This document shows, in pieces, positions 24,464-33,498 of a stretch of DNA of 64,000 bases. A program made the translations under genes and the position numbers. The stretch lies in the NCBI GenBank assembly GCA_017432565.1, contig JAFRIW010000063.1:17935-81934 (forward strand), written 5' to 3'. This stretch comes from Lachnospiraceae bacterium. Lineage in GTDB: Bacteria; Bacillota; Clostridia; Lachnospirales; Lachnospiraceae. Every line of letters begins with the position of its first letter. The stretch's first letter is position 1. The notes below the pieces were generated by a model. That model did no database searches. It saw only the letters and a program-made list of their open reading frames with translations, and was not told where the DNA came from.

Positions 24464-25714
24464 TTATTCTCCGCGCTTGCTGTTCAGGAAGCCGTAGCCC
24501 ATATCGTCATCCGCGTCCGCGAAATTTCTTGCCTGCGGCTGTCTTCTCGGCGCCTGCTCCGGACGGCCCGCGGATTCACGGCGTGCCGGCTGGATGCCGT
24601 CTCTGGCCTCAGGACGGGCCGGTCTGGTTCCCTCGCGGGACTCTCTTGCGGGAGCGCCCTCGGAGGAAGATGCGCGGCGGACACCGCTCTCTCTCTGATC
24701 AGCGGAGGAATATTCTCTCTCTGCAGGTCTTCTGACTGCGCCATCCGCGGAGCGTCTTGCGTCCGGACGGACGGTGCGCTCGGCTTCGCCTCTGGCGGAT
24801 TCGCCGTTCGCGGGTCTTCTGGTCTGGCCGCCCTCTGCGGGACGTCTGGTCTGGCCGCTGCTGCGCTCTGTCTGTCTGACAGCGCCCGTGCCGGTTCTTC
24901 TCTCACCGGAACGCTCACCCGCCGGATAAGCATCCGAGCGCTCTCTCGAGCTTCTGGAAGCATCACTTCTGCGGATGGTTACTGCGTCTGCGTTGCGGTT
25001 GACCTTGCGCTGTGCGCTGCGCTCTCTCGCCAGATCCACATCTCCGCTCATCATATCGCGGAGCTTGAAGAACAGGAGGATGCATGCGCCGGCTGCCAGC
25101 AGGAACAGTACCAGGAACACGATCATCAGAATACGGAACTTCTTGGCGGATTCGCCCTGGTTCTTCTGGGCTTCATCCAGTCTGCCGGCCAGATCCTGAA
25201 TATCGGAAACCTTCAGGCGCTCGCCGTCTTCCGTGAAATACAGATACCATACATTCTCACCGGTCTGCGGATCGGGAGAAAGAACCAGCTGATACTGATC
25301 GGAGGACTGTGTCGATGTAGTCGAAGCCGGCTGTGTGCTCGTCTCAGTCTCGGTCGGTGTGACTGCTGTCTCGGCAGGCTCTGTCTCGGCAGGTGCTTCC
25401 TCGGCACCGATCTCACCGGATACACTTAAGAGATCGCCGCGGATATAACCCTTCTGTCCGTTGCTGAGCGTTACCGCATACCAGGTCTGCCCGGAAGCGT
25501 CCTGCTCCTCGGCAGTGACCTCAACGGTATCGCCGCCCGAGAGGTTGCCCACAACACTGCTGTCCGTCGACGCGGATGCGCGGACACGCACGCCGCTGCC
25601 GGAGACCGTACCTGTTGCAGTCGCTAAAGCTGTGATGCCGGCAAAGGATAATGCCACGGTAAGGCTCACCGCTGCCGCCAGTACTCTGAAACCGATTCTT
25701 GTAAATCTTTTCAT
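24464..25714 (-). CDS. Membrane-anchored bacterial SH3-domain protein
   Basis: A 416-aa protein: signal peptide (RVLAAAVSLTVALSFAGITALATA), an SH3b domain (residues ~35-95: GVRVRASASTDSSVVGNL, WYAVTLSNGQKGYI), a Thr/Glu/Pro-rich linker, a membrane helix (~190-215: ILMIVFLVLFLLAAGACILLFF) and a 190-residue Arg/Ser/Glu-rich disordered tail with many ERS and RRP repeats. If the signal peptide is cleaved, the SH3 part is outside and the tail inside the cell. SH3b domains commonly bind cell-wall peptides. The 214 bp upstream (25715-25928) hold only AT-rich sequence with a weak promoter-like TTGATA and no recognisable terminator for purD. Confidence 0.8.
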   Translation of the reverse strand: MKRFTRIGFRVLAAAVSLTVALSFAGITALATATGTVSGSGVRVRASASTDSSVVGNLSGGDTVEVTAEEQDASGQTWYAVTLSNGQKGYIRGDLLSVSGEIGAEEAPAETEPAETAVTPTETETSTQPASTTSTQSSDQYQLVLSPDPQTGENVWYLYFTEDGERLKVSDIQDLAGRLDEAQKNQGESAKKFRILMIVFLVLFLLAAGACILLFFKLRDMMSGDVDLARERSAQRKVNRNADAVTIRRSDASRSSRERSDAYPAGERSGERRTGTGAVRQTERSSGQTRRPAEGGQTRRPANGESARGEAERTVRPDARRSADGAVRRPAEREYSSADQRESGVRRASSSEGAPARESREGTRPARPEARDGIQPARRESAGRPEQAPRRQPQARNFADADDDMGYGFLNSKRGE

Positions 25715-25928
25715 CTCTAGACCCCGCTTGTAATAATAGTATTCTTTGACAGGCTCCAAATATCAAGATAAATGCCTATTCTTGTACAGTATACCCTTAA
25801 TCCTTTTCAGAATCAATTGTTTCGGCACATTAAATCTCTAAAAGTTGTATTTTCTGCCCGTTTTTTCCATATATCTTGCGGTTTCCGGTCCGCTGACCGA
25901 TCCGCCGTGCACATCGGCGTTTCCGCAT

Positions 25929-27206
25929 TCACAGGACCGCGTCCAGCGCTTTGCCGATATCATGACGGAAATATTTTCCCTCAAAAGAGACATCCTCCAG
26001 CGCCTCGTAGGCTTTTGCCCGCGCGCTCTTTAAATCCGGGGCGAGTGCCGTGATGCCCATGACGCGTCCGCCGCTTGTCACCACATGTCCCGCTTCGTCA
26101 AAGCGCGTTCCCGCGTGGAAGCAGTAGATATCGTCCCGTTTCGCGAGCACATCCAGTCCGGTGATGACCTTGCCCTTCTCATAGTGTTCCGGATAACCGC
26201 CGCTCGCGAGCACCACGCAGACCGCCGCGTCGTCCGAGAACTTCAGCTGAATCTGTTCCAGTGTTCCGTTCATGCAGGCTTCCATCACATCCACCAGATC
26301 TGTCTCCATCCGGGGCAGCACTACCTGTGTCTCCGGATCACCGAAGCGGGTGTTGTATTCCACCACCTTCGGTCCGTCCTGTGTCAGCATCAGGCCGAAA
26401 TACAGAACGCCGGTGAAGGGTCTTCCTTCCGCCGCCATGGCGTCCACCGTCTTCTGATAAATCCGTTCACGGCACTGACGGTCGATCTCCTCAGTGTAAA
26501 ACGGACTGGGCGAGAAAGTGCCCATGCCGCCGGTGTTCAGGCCGGTGTCTCCGTCTCCGATCCGCTTGTGATCCTGAGAGGAGCTCATCAGCGCATAGTG
26601 GGTGCCGTCGCAGAACGCCAGCGCACTCACCTCGCGGCCGGTCATGAATTCCTCAATGACCATCTCGCTGCCCGCGTCGCCGAAGTGCCTGTCGAGCATG
26701 ATCTCTCTGACGCCCGCACAGGCTTCGTCATAATCCTGACATATCAGGACACCCTTGCCGAGGGCCAGTCCGCTGGCTTTCAGGACGATCGGGAATTTCT
26801 GTGTCTTCAGGTATTCGATAGCCGCGTCCGCGTCTGTAAACACTTCATAGGACGCCGTGGGAATCCCGTATTTCTTCATCAGATTCTTGGAGAAAGCCTT
26901 GCTGCCCTCAATGATAGCCGCATTCGCCCGCGTTCCGAAAATCTTCAGATCCGCCGCCTCGAATGCATCCACGATGCCCGCGCACAGCGGATCATCCTGA
27001 GAGCAGACCGCAAGGTCAATCTGCTGCTCTTTCGCAAAGGCAATCAGCTTTTCGAATTCCATCACGCCGATCGGAACGCACTCGGCGATCTCTGCGATGC
27101 CGGCGTTTCCGGGCGCGCAGTACAGCTTTTCCACGCGGCTGCTCCTCTTAAGTGCCGCCGCAATCGCATGTTCTCTTCCGCCGCCGCCGATCAGTAATAC
27201 TTTCAT
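25929..27206 (-). CDS. purD: Phosphoribosylamine-glycine ligase
   Basis: A 425-aa ATP-grasp enzyme catalysing the second step of purine synthesis (phosphoribosylamine + glycine to GAR). The N-terminal MKVLLIGGGGREHAIAAALK signature, the GTRANAAIIEGSKAF segment, an ATP-grasp stretch (SGLALGKGVLICQDYDEA) and the NTRFGDPETQV motif of PurD are all visible. It is the last gene of a purE-purM-purN-purD run, 22 bp after purN. Confidence 0.97.
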   Translation of the reverse strand: MKVLLIGGGGREHAIAAALKRSSRVEKLYCAPGNAGIAEIAECVPIGVMEFEKLIAFAKEQQIDLAVCSQDDPLCAGIVDAFEAADLKIFGTRANAAIIEGSKAFSKNLMKKYGIPTASYEVFTDADAAIEYLKTQKFPIVLKASGLALGKGVLICQDYDEACAGVREIMLDRHFGDAGSEMVIEEFMTGREVSALAFCDGTHYALMSSSQDHKRIGDGDTGLNTGGMGTFSPSPFYTEEIDRQCRERIYQKTVDAMAAEGRPFTGVLYFGLMLTQDGPKVVEYNTRFGDPETQVVLPRMETDLVDVMEACMNGTLEQIQLKFSDDAAVCVVLASGGYPEHYEKGKVITGLDVLAKRDDIYCFHAGTRFDEAGHVVTSGGRVMGITALAPDLKSARAKAYEALEDVSFEGKYFRHDIGKALDAVL

Positions 27207-27228
27207 CCTTTTTCTCCTCGTATGGAAT

Positions 27229-27852
27229 TTATTTGATAAATGTCTTTCTTCCTTCCACGCGGACTCTGCCTTCCGCGATCAGTGATATTGCCCGGGGCAG
27301 GAGTTCCCACTCCGCCTCCTCCATGACGCGCCGCTGCAGAATTTCGGGCGTGTCGTTTTCCTGCACGGCGACGGCCTTCTGGAGCAGAATCGGGCCGGAG
27401 TCCATGTCTTCGTCCACGAAATGCACCGTTGCACCGGTCACTTTGACGCCTCTTGCAAGGGCTGCCTCATGTACATGCAGGCCGTAATAGCCGACTCCGC
27501 AGAAGGAGGGAATCAGCGAAGGGTGGATGTTGATGATCCGGGACGGAAACGCCTCGACCATCTTCGGCGGAATCGCCACGAGGAATCCGGCCAGCACCAC
27601 CAGGTCCGGCTCTGCCTCCTGCACCGCCGCAAGAAGTGCATCATGAAAAGCTTCCCGCTCCGCGTAATCCTTCGGGCTCACACAGATGCCCTCGACACCG
27701 GCGCTGCGCGCTCTCTCCAGCGCATAGGCCTTCGGATTGTTGCTGATGACACGGACAATCTGTGTATTTTTAATCGTCCCGTCGGCGACCCGGTCGAGAA
27801 TCGCCTGCAGATTCGTGCCGCCGCCCGACACGCATACAACCACTCTGAGCAT
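27229..27852 (-). CDS. purN: Phosphoribosylglycinamide formyltransferase (folate-dependent)
   Basis: A 207-aa enzyme adding a formyl group to GAR from 10-formyl-THF. The N-terminus VVVCVSGGGTNLQAIL and the active-site block INIHPSLIPSFCGVGYYGLHVHEAAL, plus the GATVHFVDEDMDSGPIL motif containing the catalytic His and Asp, are diagnostic. The first codon is ATG with a GAAGG site. It lies between purM and purD with short gaps, consistent with one mRNA. Confidence 0.97.
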   Translation of the reverse strand: MLRVVVCVSGGGTNLQAILDRVADGTIKNTQIVRVISNNPKAYALERARSAGVEGICVSPKDYAEREAFHDALLAAVQEAEPDLVVLAGFLVAIPPKMVEAFPSRIINIHPSLIPSFCGVGYYGLHVHEAALARGVKVTGATVHFVDEDMDSGPILLQKAVAVQENDTPEILQRRVMEEAEWELLPRAISLIAEGRVRVEGRKTFIK

Positions 27853-27875
27853 TGCCTTCTCCTTCTCTTCCGCTT

Positions 27876-28901
27876 TTAAACCAGCTCCGCGCCCTTTTCC
27901 CCGCTCACGCAGGCGCCGATCCGGTATGCCTTCTCACCGGCGGCCTCCAGCGCCGCGATGGTTTTCTCTGCGTCCTCTTCCCGGACAGCCAGCACCATGC
28001 CGATGCCCATATTGAACGTGTTGTACATCATATGTTCTTCGATCTCTCCGGTCTTCTGAAGCAGGGCAAAAATCGGAGGAACCGGGTAACTGTTCTTTTC
28101 GATGCGCGCCAGGATGCCATCGGGGAGCATTCTCGGAACGTTCTCATAGAAGCCGCCGCCGGTGATGTGTGAACATCCCCGGATCACAATACCGGCTTCC
28201 TTCACGGCGCGCAGCGCTTTTACATAAATTCTTGTCGGGGTAAGAAGTGCCTCGCCCAGCGTCGTTCCCAGCTCTTCGCGGTATTCCTTCAGGTTCTCCT
28301 CCGTGACGTCGAAAACCTTCCGGACCAGCGAGAAGCCGTTGCTGTGCACACCCGAGCTGGCAATGCCGATCAGTGCATCGCCAGCCTCGATCAGGTGTCC
28401 GTCGATCAGATCCTTCTGCTCGACCACACCCACAGTGAAGCCCGCCAGATCATATTCATCCTCCGGCATCAGTCCGGGATGCTCAGCCGTCTCGCCGCCG
28501 ATCAGTGCGCAGTCCGCCTGTCTGCAGCCTTCCGCGACGCCCTTGACGATCGCCGCGATCTTCTCCGGGACATTTTTCCCGCATGCGATATAATCCAGGA
28601 AAAACAGCGGCTCGCCGCCGGCGCAGGCCACGTCATTGACACACATGGCGACGCAGTCGATTCCCACCGTGTCATGCTTATCCATCAGGAACGCCAGCTT
28701 GATTTTGGTTCCCACACCGTCGGTTCCGGAGAGCAGCACGGGGTGCTCCATCTCTTTGATCTTATCCAGCGAGAACGCGCCGGAAAAACCACCCAGACCG
28801 CCCAGTACCTCGGGCCGCATCGTTGTTTTGACATACTGCTTCATCAGCTCCACAGAGGCATATCCTGCCTCAATATCTACTCCGGCACTGCGATAATCCA
28901 T
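27876..28901 (-). CDS. purM: Phosphoribosylformylglycinamidine cyclo-ligase
   Basis: A 341-aa AIR synthetase: [20 protein letters not shown] at the start, then [45 protein letters not shown], the GGETAEHPG motif and [18 protein letters not shown] 28901 with an AAAGGAG site gives the canonical N-terminus; a longer frame extends into purE without a site. It follows purE by 16 bp. Confidence 0.97.
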   Translation of the reverse strand: MDYRSAGVDIEAGYASVELMKQYVKTTMRPEVLGGLGGFSGAFSLDKIKEMEHPVLLSGTDGVGTKIKLAFLMDKHDTVGIDCVAMCVNDVACAGGEPLFFLDYIACGKNVPEKIAAIVKGVAEGCRQADCALIGGETAEHPGLMPEDEYDLAGFTVGVVEQKDLIDGHLIEAGDALIGIASSGVHSNGFSLVRKVFDVTEENLKEYREELGTTLGEALLTPTRIYVKALRAVKEAGIVIRGCSHITGGGFYENVPRMLPDGILARIEKNSYPVPPIFALLQKTGEIEEHMMYNTFNMGIGMVLAVREEDAEKTIAALEAAGEKAYRIGACVSGEKGAELV

Positions 28902-28917
28902 TCTTCCGATTCTCCTT

Positions 28918-29418
28918 TCAATAGTTCTGATAGCCCACTTCCGCAAGGCGCGCGTCCTTGGCAATAACCTGTTCCTTCTGCTCTGCGGCAAAAGCCTTCA
29001 GCTTCTCCAGCAGCGTCCCGTCCGAGACCGCCAGCATCCGCACAGCCAGCAGCGCCGCGTTCTTCGCGCCGTCAATTCCGACGGTGGCGACGGGAACGCC
29101 CGGCGGCATCTGAACGATGGAATAAAGTGCATCCTGTCCGTTTAATGCGCCGCCCTTCAGGGGCACGCCGATCACCGGCAGCGGAAACAGCGCCGCACAC
29201 ATACCGGGCAGCGCGGCGGCCAGACCCGCCCCCGTGATCAGTACACGGATTCCGCGGTCCGCGGCCTTCTGACAATACTCCACCAGCACGTCCGCTTCCC
29301 GGTGGGCCGAGATGATATGCATCTCATAATCCACACCGAACGCTTCCAGCGTTTCAGCGGCTTTTCCCATAACCTTGAGGTCCGAGTCCGAACCCATGAT
29401 GATTCCTACCTTCGGCAT
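28918..29418 (-). CDS. purE: 5-(carboxyamino)imidazole ribonucleotide mutase (class I PurE)
   Basis: A 166-aa enzyme that moves the carboxylate of N5-CAIR. The [10 protein letters not shown] signature, the HIISAHREA motif containing the catalytic His, the [13 protein letters not shown] segment and the PVIGVPL block are typical. No purK is next to it, so N5-CAIR must come from elsewhere or the enzyme acts in another combination. It follows the M29 peptidase gene by 57 bp. Confidence 0.95.
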   Translation of the reverse strand: MPKVGIIMGSDSDLKVMGKAAETLEAFGVDYEMHIISAHREADVLVEYCQKAADRGIRVLITGAGLAAALPGMCAALFPLPVIGVPLKGGALNGQDALYSIVQMPPGVPVATVGIDGAKNAALLAVRMLAVSDGTLLEKLKAFAAEQKEQVIAKDARLAEVGYQNY

Positions 29419-29475
29419 TTCCTGTCTCCTTTCCCTGCTGCCGCTCCGGAGGCGGTCACTTCCGGCCGCTCTCTC

Positions 29476-31533
29476 CTAAGCCAGTCCCTCCAGCGCCTGA
29501 TTGAGCTCTTCCGTTCCCGGAAGGACAAATCTTCCGCCGCGGATGATCGGAATGATTTCTCCGTCTTTTGTCACCGCATCATAGGATCCCAGTTCGTCGT
29601 ACGGGATCGTGATATCCATATGTGAGCCGAAATACGCTCTGCCCGGATCCGTTTTGCGCAGGATCGAGCAGGCGTTGTCCTTGGCGACGATTTCCTTTCC
29701 ATCGGGATTATAAACCCGATTGTCCTCTTCGTGGGAGTAACATGTGTCACCCACGGCAAAATGCGGCCCGGTCTTCTCGGCGATCAGAATCGGAAGACGG
29801 TCCTCGATGTGATACCGCTTTCCTTCCGCGTAAGCTGTCGTGTTGGTGCCGATCGCGCACTCGCTCATCGGCAGATTTGTGTGGTGGAACAGAATGTTCT
29901 CCTCGATGTACTTCCTGCCCTCCTCCGGATCCGCGAAATTGCCGCAGGAATAATCCGCGACGCGTCCGTCCCTGAAGGTGACGGAGAGATCGTCGAAGCG
30001 CAGCCCCTCCAGATAGACGCCGGTCACGTGGAGAACGCCATCCGTGCCCTCCAGCACCGGTGTCGTGAAGACCTCGCCCACCGGAATGTTCACATCGGCC
30101 ACACAATTCTCGAAAATGGTCTGTTTTTCCGGATCCGTCAGCTCAAAGAGCTTTACCTTCAGATCCGTGCGGTTTGCGCCGCACCCACTGACATGTACAT
30201 AGTCCGCTCGGTTCAGCGCATCAATCAGCTTCTGCTGAATCCGCTGATAGGTCTGGTAATCCAGCGTGTTGATCCGCACAATCGCATTGAAGATTTCTCC
30301 GTAGGAGAAGGACTGTTCCCCTTCCCTGCGGCAGATCGAGGGCAGCGGGAAGGAAATGATCGTAAAGCTTCTCTGCCTGCCGATGACTGCCTCGTTGTAA
30401 AGCGCGCCGGCGCGCGTCCGGAAGGAGCCCAGCAGCTCCTGCTGCCGCTTTGTCAGCTGCACACTGTCCGGATTCATCACCGGAGAGAACGGCTCCCGCC
30501 CGAAGGTCTCGACCACCGCCGGCCCGGCGTACAGACGCGTTTCGCTGCCAAGCAGTTCGTAAGCCCGGCCAAGCGCCTTAATCCTGGTTCGCACCAGATC
30601 CTTATCCAGAAACAGACCGATATCATTCCGATGGTCGTACAGATACTGTTCATTCGGCTCGGAGGTCTCCATCCCGCCGCCCGTCGCCCGCAGCTGCGAG
30701 AGTACGGTGTGCTGCATTTTCGGAATCACACAGACAAGGCCCATCTGTTCAAAATTCGAAACGGCTCTGCGCATCATCCGCTCAAAGCCGATGTGCGCAT
30801 GGATCGCCGTGATCTTCTTGGTTGAGAGGTCCTTTCCCGTCACGATAAATCCGATCCGGAAACCCTCCGTATAAGTATCCGCCATGGCGGACAGCTGCTC
30901 CTCCGACAGGGTATTAAGATGGGCAAAGACACCCTCCTCGTCCTCTGTCACGTACTCACCGTACTGATACAGAACCGACGGATCCGTCAGATCCGCCTCC
31001 CGGACAAGACGCAGCGTCCGCTCATCTCCCTGCGTCAGGAAATTCCGGATCTCACCCTCGGCTTCCAGCTGAGCATAATCACACAGATACTGATAGAAAA
31101 TATCCCGCACCCGGGCAAAGGGCGGGTGATCCGCCTCCGGTTCCTGACAGAAGGCGGCATGAATCTGTAAAAACAGCTCATACCGGATCAGTGCACGCTC
31201 ATCCTCGCCCGCAAAGACAAAGGGGATCGCGCTGCGAAGCTCATAGAACAGACACGATAAAAGCGGCCCGAATTCCTTTCCGAGTTCTGCTGCCGCCCGT
31301 GTGGGATTCAGATAACTCTTCTCATAGTTTTCCGGAAGAACATCCCTGTACAGCGCCGCATTCTCTTCCTTCGTGTGAACCGCTCTGTCCCGAGACTGAT
31401 CAAGAAGGAGCAGGAAGCGCGCCGCGGCGCGGAAGAAGTCCGCAAACGGTTCCCGGACCTCGTCCGCACCCTCCGCGATCTCCCGAAGGCGCGCAAGGGC
31501 CAGCTCATATCGCAATTTCAATCCTTCACTCAT
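29476..31533 (-). CDS. M29-family aminopeptidase with long N-terminal extension
   Basis: A 685-aa metalloaminopeptidase. The C-terminal half resembles family M29 (AmpS/AmpT): IPVGEVFTTPVLEGTDGV with a metal-ligand Glu, MSECAIGTNTTAYAE with a second Glu, a YHIEDRLPI His and SHMDI with His-Asp. Family members are usually 370-410 aa; here about 300 extra helical residues precede them. The ATG at 31533 overlaps the stop of the small membrane protein gene (stop at 31535-31537), suggesting coupled translation; a longer frame without a site begins at 31566. It sits inside the pyr/pur run, where peptide breakdown might supply glycine or other amino acids, although this is speculative. Confidence 0.8.
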   Translation of the reverse strand: MSEGLKLRYELALARLREIAEGADEVREPFADFFRAAARFLLLLDQSRDRAVHTKEENAALYRDVLPENYEKSYLNPTRAAAELGKEFGPLLSCLFYELRSAIPFVFAGEDERALIRYELFLQIHAAFCQEPEADHPPFARVRDIFYQYLCDYAQLEAEGEIRNFLTQGDERTLRLVREADLTDPSVLYQYGEYVTEDEEGVFAHLNTLSEEQLSAMADTYTEGFRIGFIVTGKDLSTKKITAIHAHIGFERMMRRAVSNFEQMGLVCVIPKMQHTVLSQLRATGGGMETSEPNEQYLYDHRNDIGLFLDKDLVRTRIKALGRAYELLGSETRLYAGPAVVETFGREPFSPVMNPDSVQLTKRQQELLGSFRTRAGALYNEAVIGRQRSFTIISFPLPSICRREGEQSFSYGEIFNAIVRINTLDYQTYQRIQQKLIDALNRADYVHVSGCGANRTDLKVKLFELTDPEKQTIFENCVADVNIPVGEVFTTPVLEGTDGVLHVTGVYLEGLRFDDLSVTFRDGRVADYSCGNFADPEEGRKYIEENILFHHTNLPMSECAIGTNTTAYAEGKRYHIEDRLPILIAEKTGPHFAVGDTCYSHEEDNRVYNPDGKEIVAKDNACSILRKTDPGRAYFGSHMDITIPYDELGSYDAVTKDGEIIPIIRGGRFVLPGTEELNQALEGLA

Positions 31534-31534
31534 G

Positions 31535-31867
31535 TTACTGCACACCCAGGTAAATGATGACGGCACACAGTGCCACCACCAGAGAATTTAAAAACATGCC
31601 GACATAGGAAAGCAGATACCAGCGGTCCGGCTCTCTTCTCGAGAGGATCGCGAGAATCAGTCCCGTCAGGGAGAAAAACAGGCAGACCAGAATGACAGCC
31701 CCGTCATTCAGCCGGGCCTGACCGCCGCTTCGATAAGTCATGTACAGAACCGCCGCACAGGAAAAACAGCAGATCAGGCCAAAGCTCAGAGAAATCAGCG
31801 CCTTGACCGACTGCTTCCGGTTGGTAAACTGTACCTTCCTTTTTCTGCTGTTCTTTTTTACTTCCAT
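31535..31867 (-). CDS. Small three-helix membrane protein (DUF6142-like)
   Basis: A 110-aa protein with a basic N-terminus (KKNSRKRKVQFTNRKQS) and three hydrophobic segments (VKALISLSFGLICCFSCAAV, GAVILVCLFFSLTGLILAIL and LLSYVGMFLNSLVVALCAVI). I recall this type from Lachnospiraceae genomes as DUF6142, beside the same peptidase, but am not certain. Its function is unknown. It is translationally coupled with the M29 peptidase and follows pyrE by 4 bp. Confidence 0.7.
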   Translation of the reverse strand: MEVKKNSRKRKVQFTNRKQSVKALISLSFGLICCFSCAAVLYMTYRSGGQARLNDGAVILVCLFFSLTGLILAILSRREPDRWYLLSYVGMFLNSLVVALCAVIIYLGVQ

Positions 31868-31871
31868 TTAC

Positions 31872-32549
31872 TTATTTCGCGCCGTACTGCAGGTAATACG
31901 CATCCAGCTTCTGCTTCATCGCATCATCGATCAGCACCTGCCCGTTCACTTCACGGTTATACAAGGCCTCCACCACTTCCTCCATGGTGACGATCGCTCC
32001 TGTCGGGAAGCCGTATTTTGCCTGAATTTCAGAAAGAGCGGAGTGCTCAGACTCCTGCCCCCTCTCCATGCGGTTGAGCGAGACCATCAGGCCCAGGATA
32101 TGCACATCGGCCTGGGCGCGCAGGATCGGGACGGTCTCCGCCATGGATGCGCCTGAGGTCGTCACGTCCTCGATGATGACCACCCGGTCGCCGTCTTTCA
32201 GCTTGCTGCCGAGGAGGATTCCGGTGTCTCCGTGGTCCTTGACCTCCTTGCGGTTCGCGCAGTAGCGGACTTCCTTCCCGTACAGGCGGCTGATGGCCAT
32301 GACGGTGGCGACGGCGAGCGGAATGCCCTTGTAGGCCGGTCCGAACAGCACGTCAAAATCTGTTCCGTACGCGTCGTGAATCGCGCGGGCGTAAAACTCG
32401 CCCAGCTTCTCGAGCTGTCCGCCGCTCTGATAGAGGCCGGCATTCATGAAGAAGGGCGAAATGCGGCCGCTCTTTAAGGTGAATTCGCCGAAGCGCAGCA
32501 CCTGCGATTCGACCATGAACCTGATAAATTCCTGCTTATAGTTTTCCAT
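31872..32549 (-). CDS. pyrE: Orotate phosphoribosyltransferase
   Basis: A 225-aa enzyme making OMP from orotate and PRPP. Visible are the substrate loop FTLKSGRISPFFMNAGLY, the LFGPAYKGIPLA segment and the PRPP-binding motif VVIIEDVTTSGASM. The start overlaps the pyrF stop by 14 bp, which implies coupled expression of the last two steps of UMP synthesis. It is preceded by pyrF and followed by the small membrane protein. Confidence 0.97.
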   Translation of the reverse strand: MENYKQEFIRFMVESQVLRFGEFTLKSGRISPFFMNAGLYQSGGQLEKLGEFYARAIHDAYGTDFDVLFGPAYKGIPLAVATVMAISRLYGKEVRYCANRKEVKDHGDTGILLGSKLKDGDRVVIIEDVTTSGASMAETVPILRAQADVHILGLMVSLNRMERGQESEHSALSEIQAKYGFPTGAIVTMEEVVEALYNREVNGQVLIDDAMKQKLDAYYLQYGAK

Positions 32550-33486
32550 CCAGTGCTCCTCTGATATCTTCCAGCATATCCTTCACGGCTGCCCGGCTCG
32601 CATCTGCGAACCGCTCTGCGCCGTAGCGGCTGTAGCGTTCCTTTGTGTATGCGGCGATGATCCCGCGGGAGGAATTGATAATGGCGCCTTCGCCGTTCTC
32701 GTCGAAGAAGGCGGAGAGGTCCTTTGCTGTCGCGCCCTGGGCACCGTAACCCGGCGCCAGGATAAAGGTGTGCGGCATGAGTCTGCGCAGCCGCGCGCCC
32801 TGTTCGGGATAAGTGGCACCGACCACTGCGCCCACATTGCTGTAGCCTTCCTCCATGCAGTCCTCTCCCCACTTGCTGACCAGTTCGCCCACATGCTCAT
32901 AGAGCGGGCGGCCGTCCTGCATCAGGACATCCTGAATCTCACCGCTGGAAGGGTTGGAAGTTTTGACCAGAACGAAGATGCCTTTGTCTTCTTCCCGGCA
33001 GATGTCGATAAACGGTTTGATGCCGTCCGTTCCCAGATACGGATTGACCGTTGCCATATCCTCGTCAAAGACACGCAGCCGATGCCCCATGACCACGACC
33101 CGTCCGAGATGGGCCCGGGCGTAGGCGGCGGAGGTGGAGCCGATGTCGCCGCGCTTGACGTCTCCGATGACGATCAGGCCTTTCTCCTTGCAATAGCGCA
33201 CGGTCTTCCAGTAGGCAACCATTCCCGGTACGCCGAACTGCTCATACATGGCGACCTGCGGCTTGACGGCCGGAATCAGATCGCAGGTGGCATCGATGAT
33301 CTGCTTGTTGAAGCGCCAGACTGCCTCGGCCGCCGTCTCCAGCTCATCATCACCCATGATATTCTCTCTTCTGCTCTTGGCAGCTTCGCTTAAAAGCTGC
33401 GGCGGAAGAAAGCTCATGTCCGGATCCAGTCCGACGACGATCGGCGCTCTTTTGACCCGGATCTGCTCCATCAGTTTCTGTATCAC
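32536..33486 (-). CDS. pyrF: Orotidine 5'-phosphate decarboxylase (type 2)
   Basis: A 316-aa enzyme decarboxylating OMP to UMP. IVVGLDPDMSFLP near the N-terminus and the catalytic IGDVKRGDIGSTSAAYA (Asp-Lys-x-x-Asp) are present; the length and the S-T-S-A-A-Y segment fit the PyrF type 2 subfamily. It precedes pyrE, overlapping it by 14 bp, and follows the TPR lipoprotein by 12 bp. Confidence 0.95.
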   Translation of the reverse strand: MIQKLMEQIRVKRAPIVVGLDPDMSFLPPQLLSEAAKSRRENIMGDDELETAAEAVWRFNKQIIDATCDLIPAVKPQVAMYEQFGVPGMVAYWKTVRYCKEKGLIVIGDVKRGDIGSTSAAYARAHLGRVVVMGHRLRVFDEDMATVNPYLGTDGIKPFIDICREEDKGIFVLVKTSNPSSGEIQDVLMQDGRPLYEHVGELVSKWGEDCMEEGYSNVGAVVGATYPEQGARLRRLMPHTFILAPGYGAQGATAKDLSAFFDENGEGAIINSSRGIIAAYTKERYSRYGAERFADASRAAVKDMLEDIRGALDGKL

Positions 33487-33498
33487 GTTTGTCCCCTC

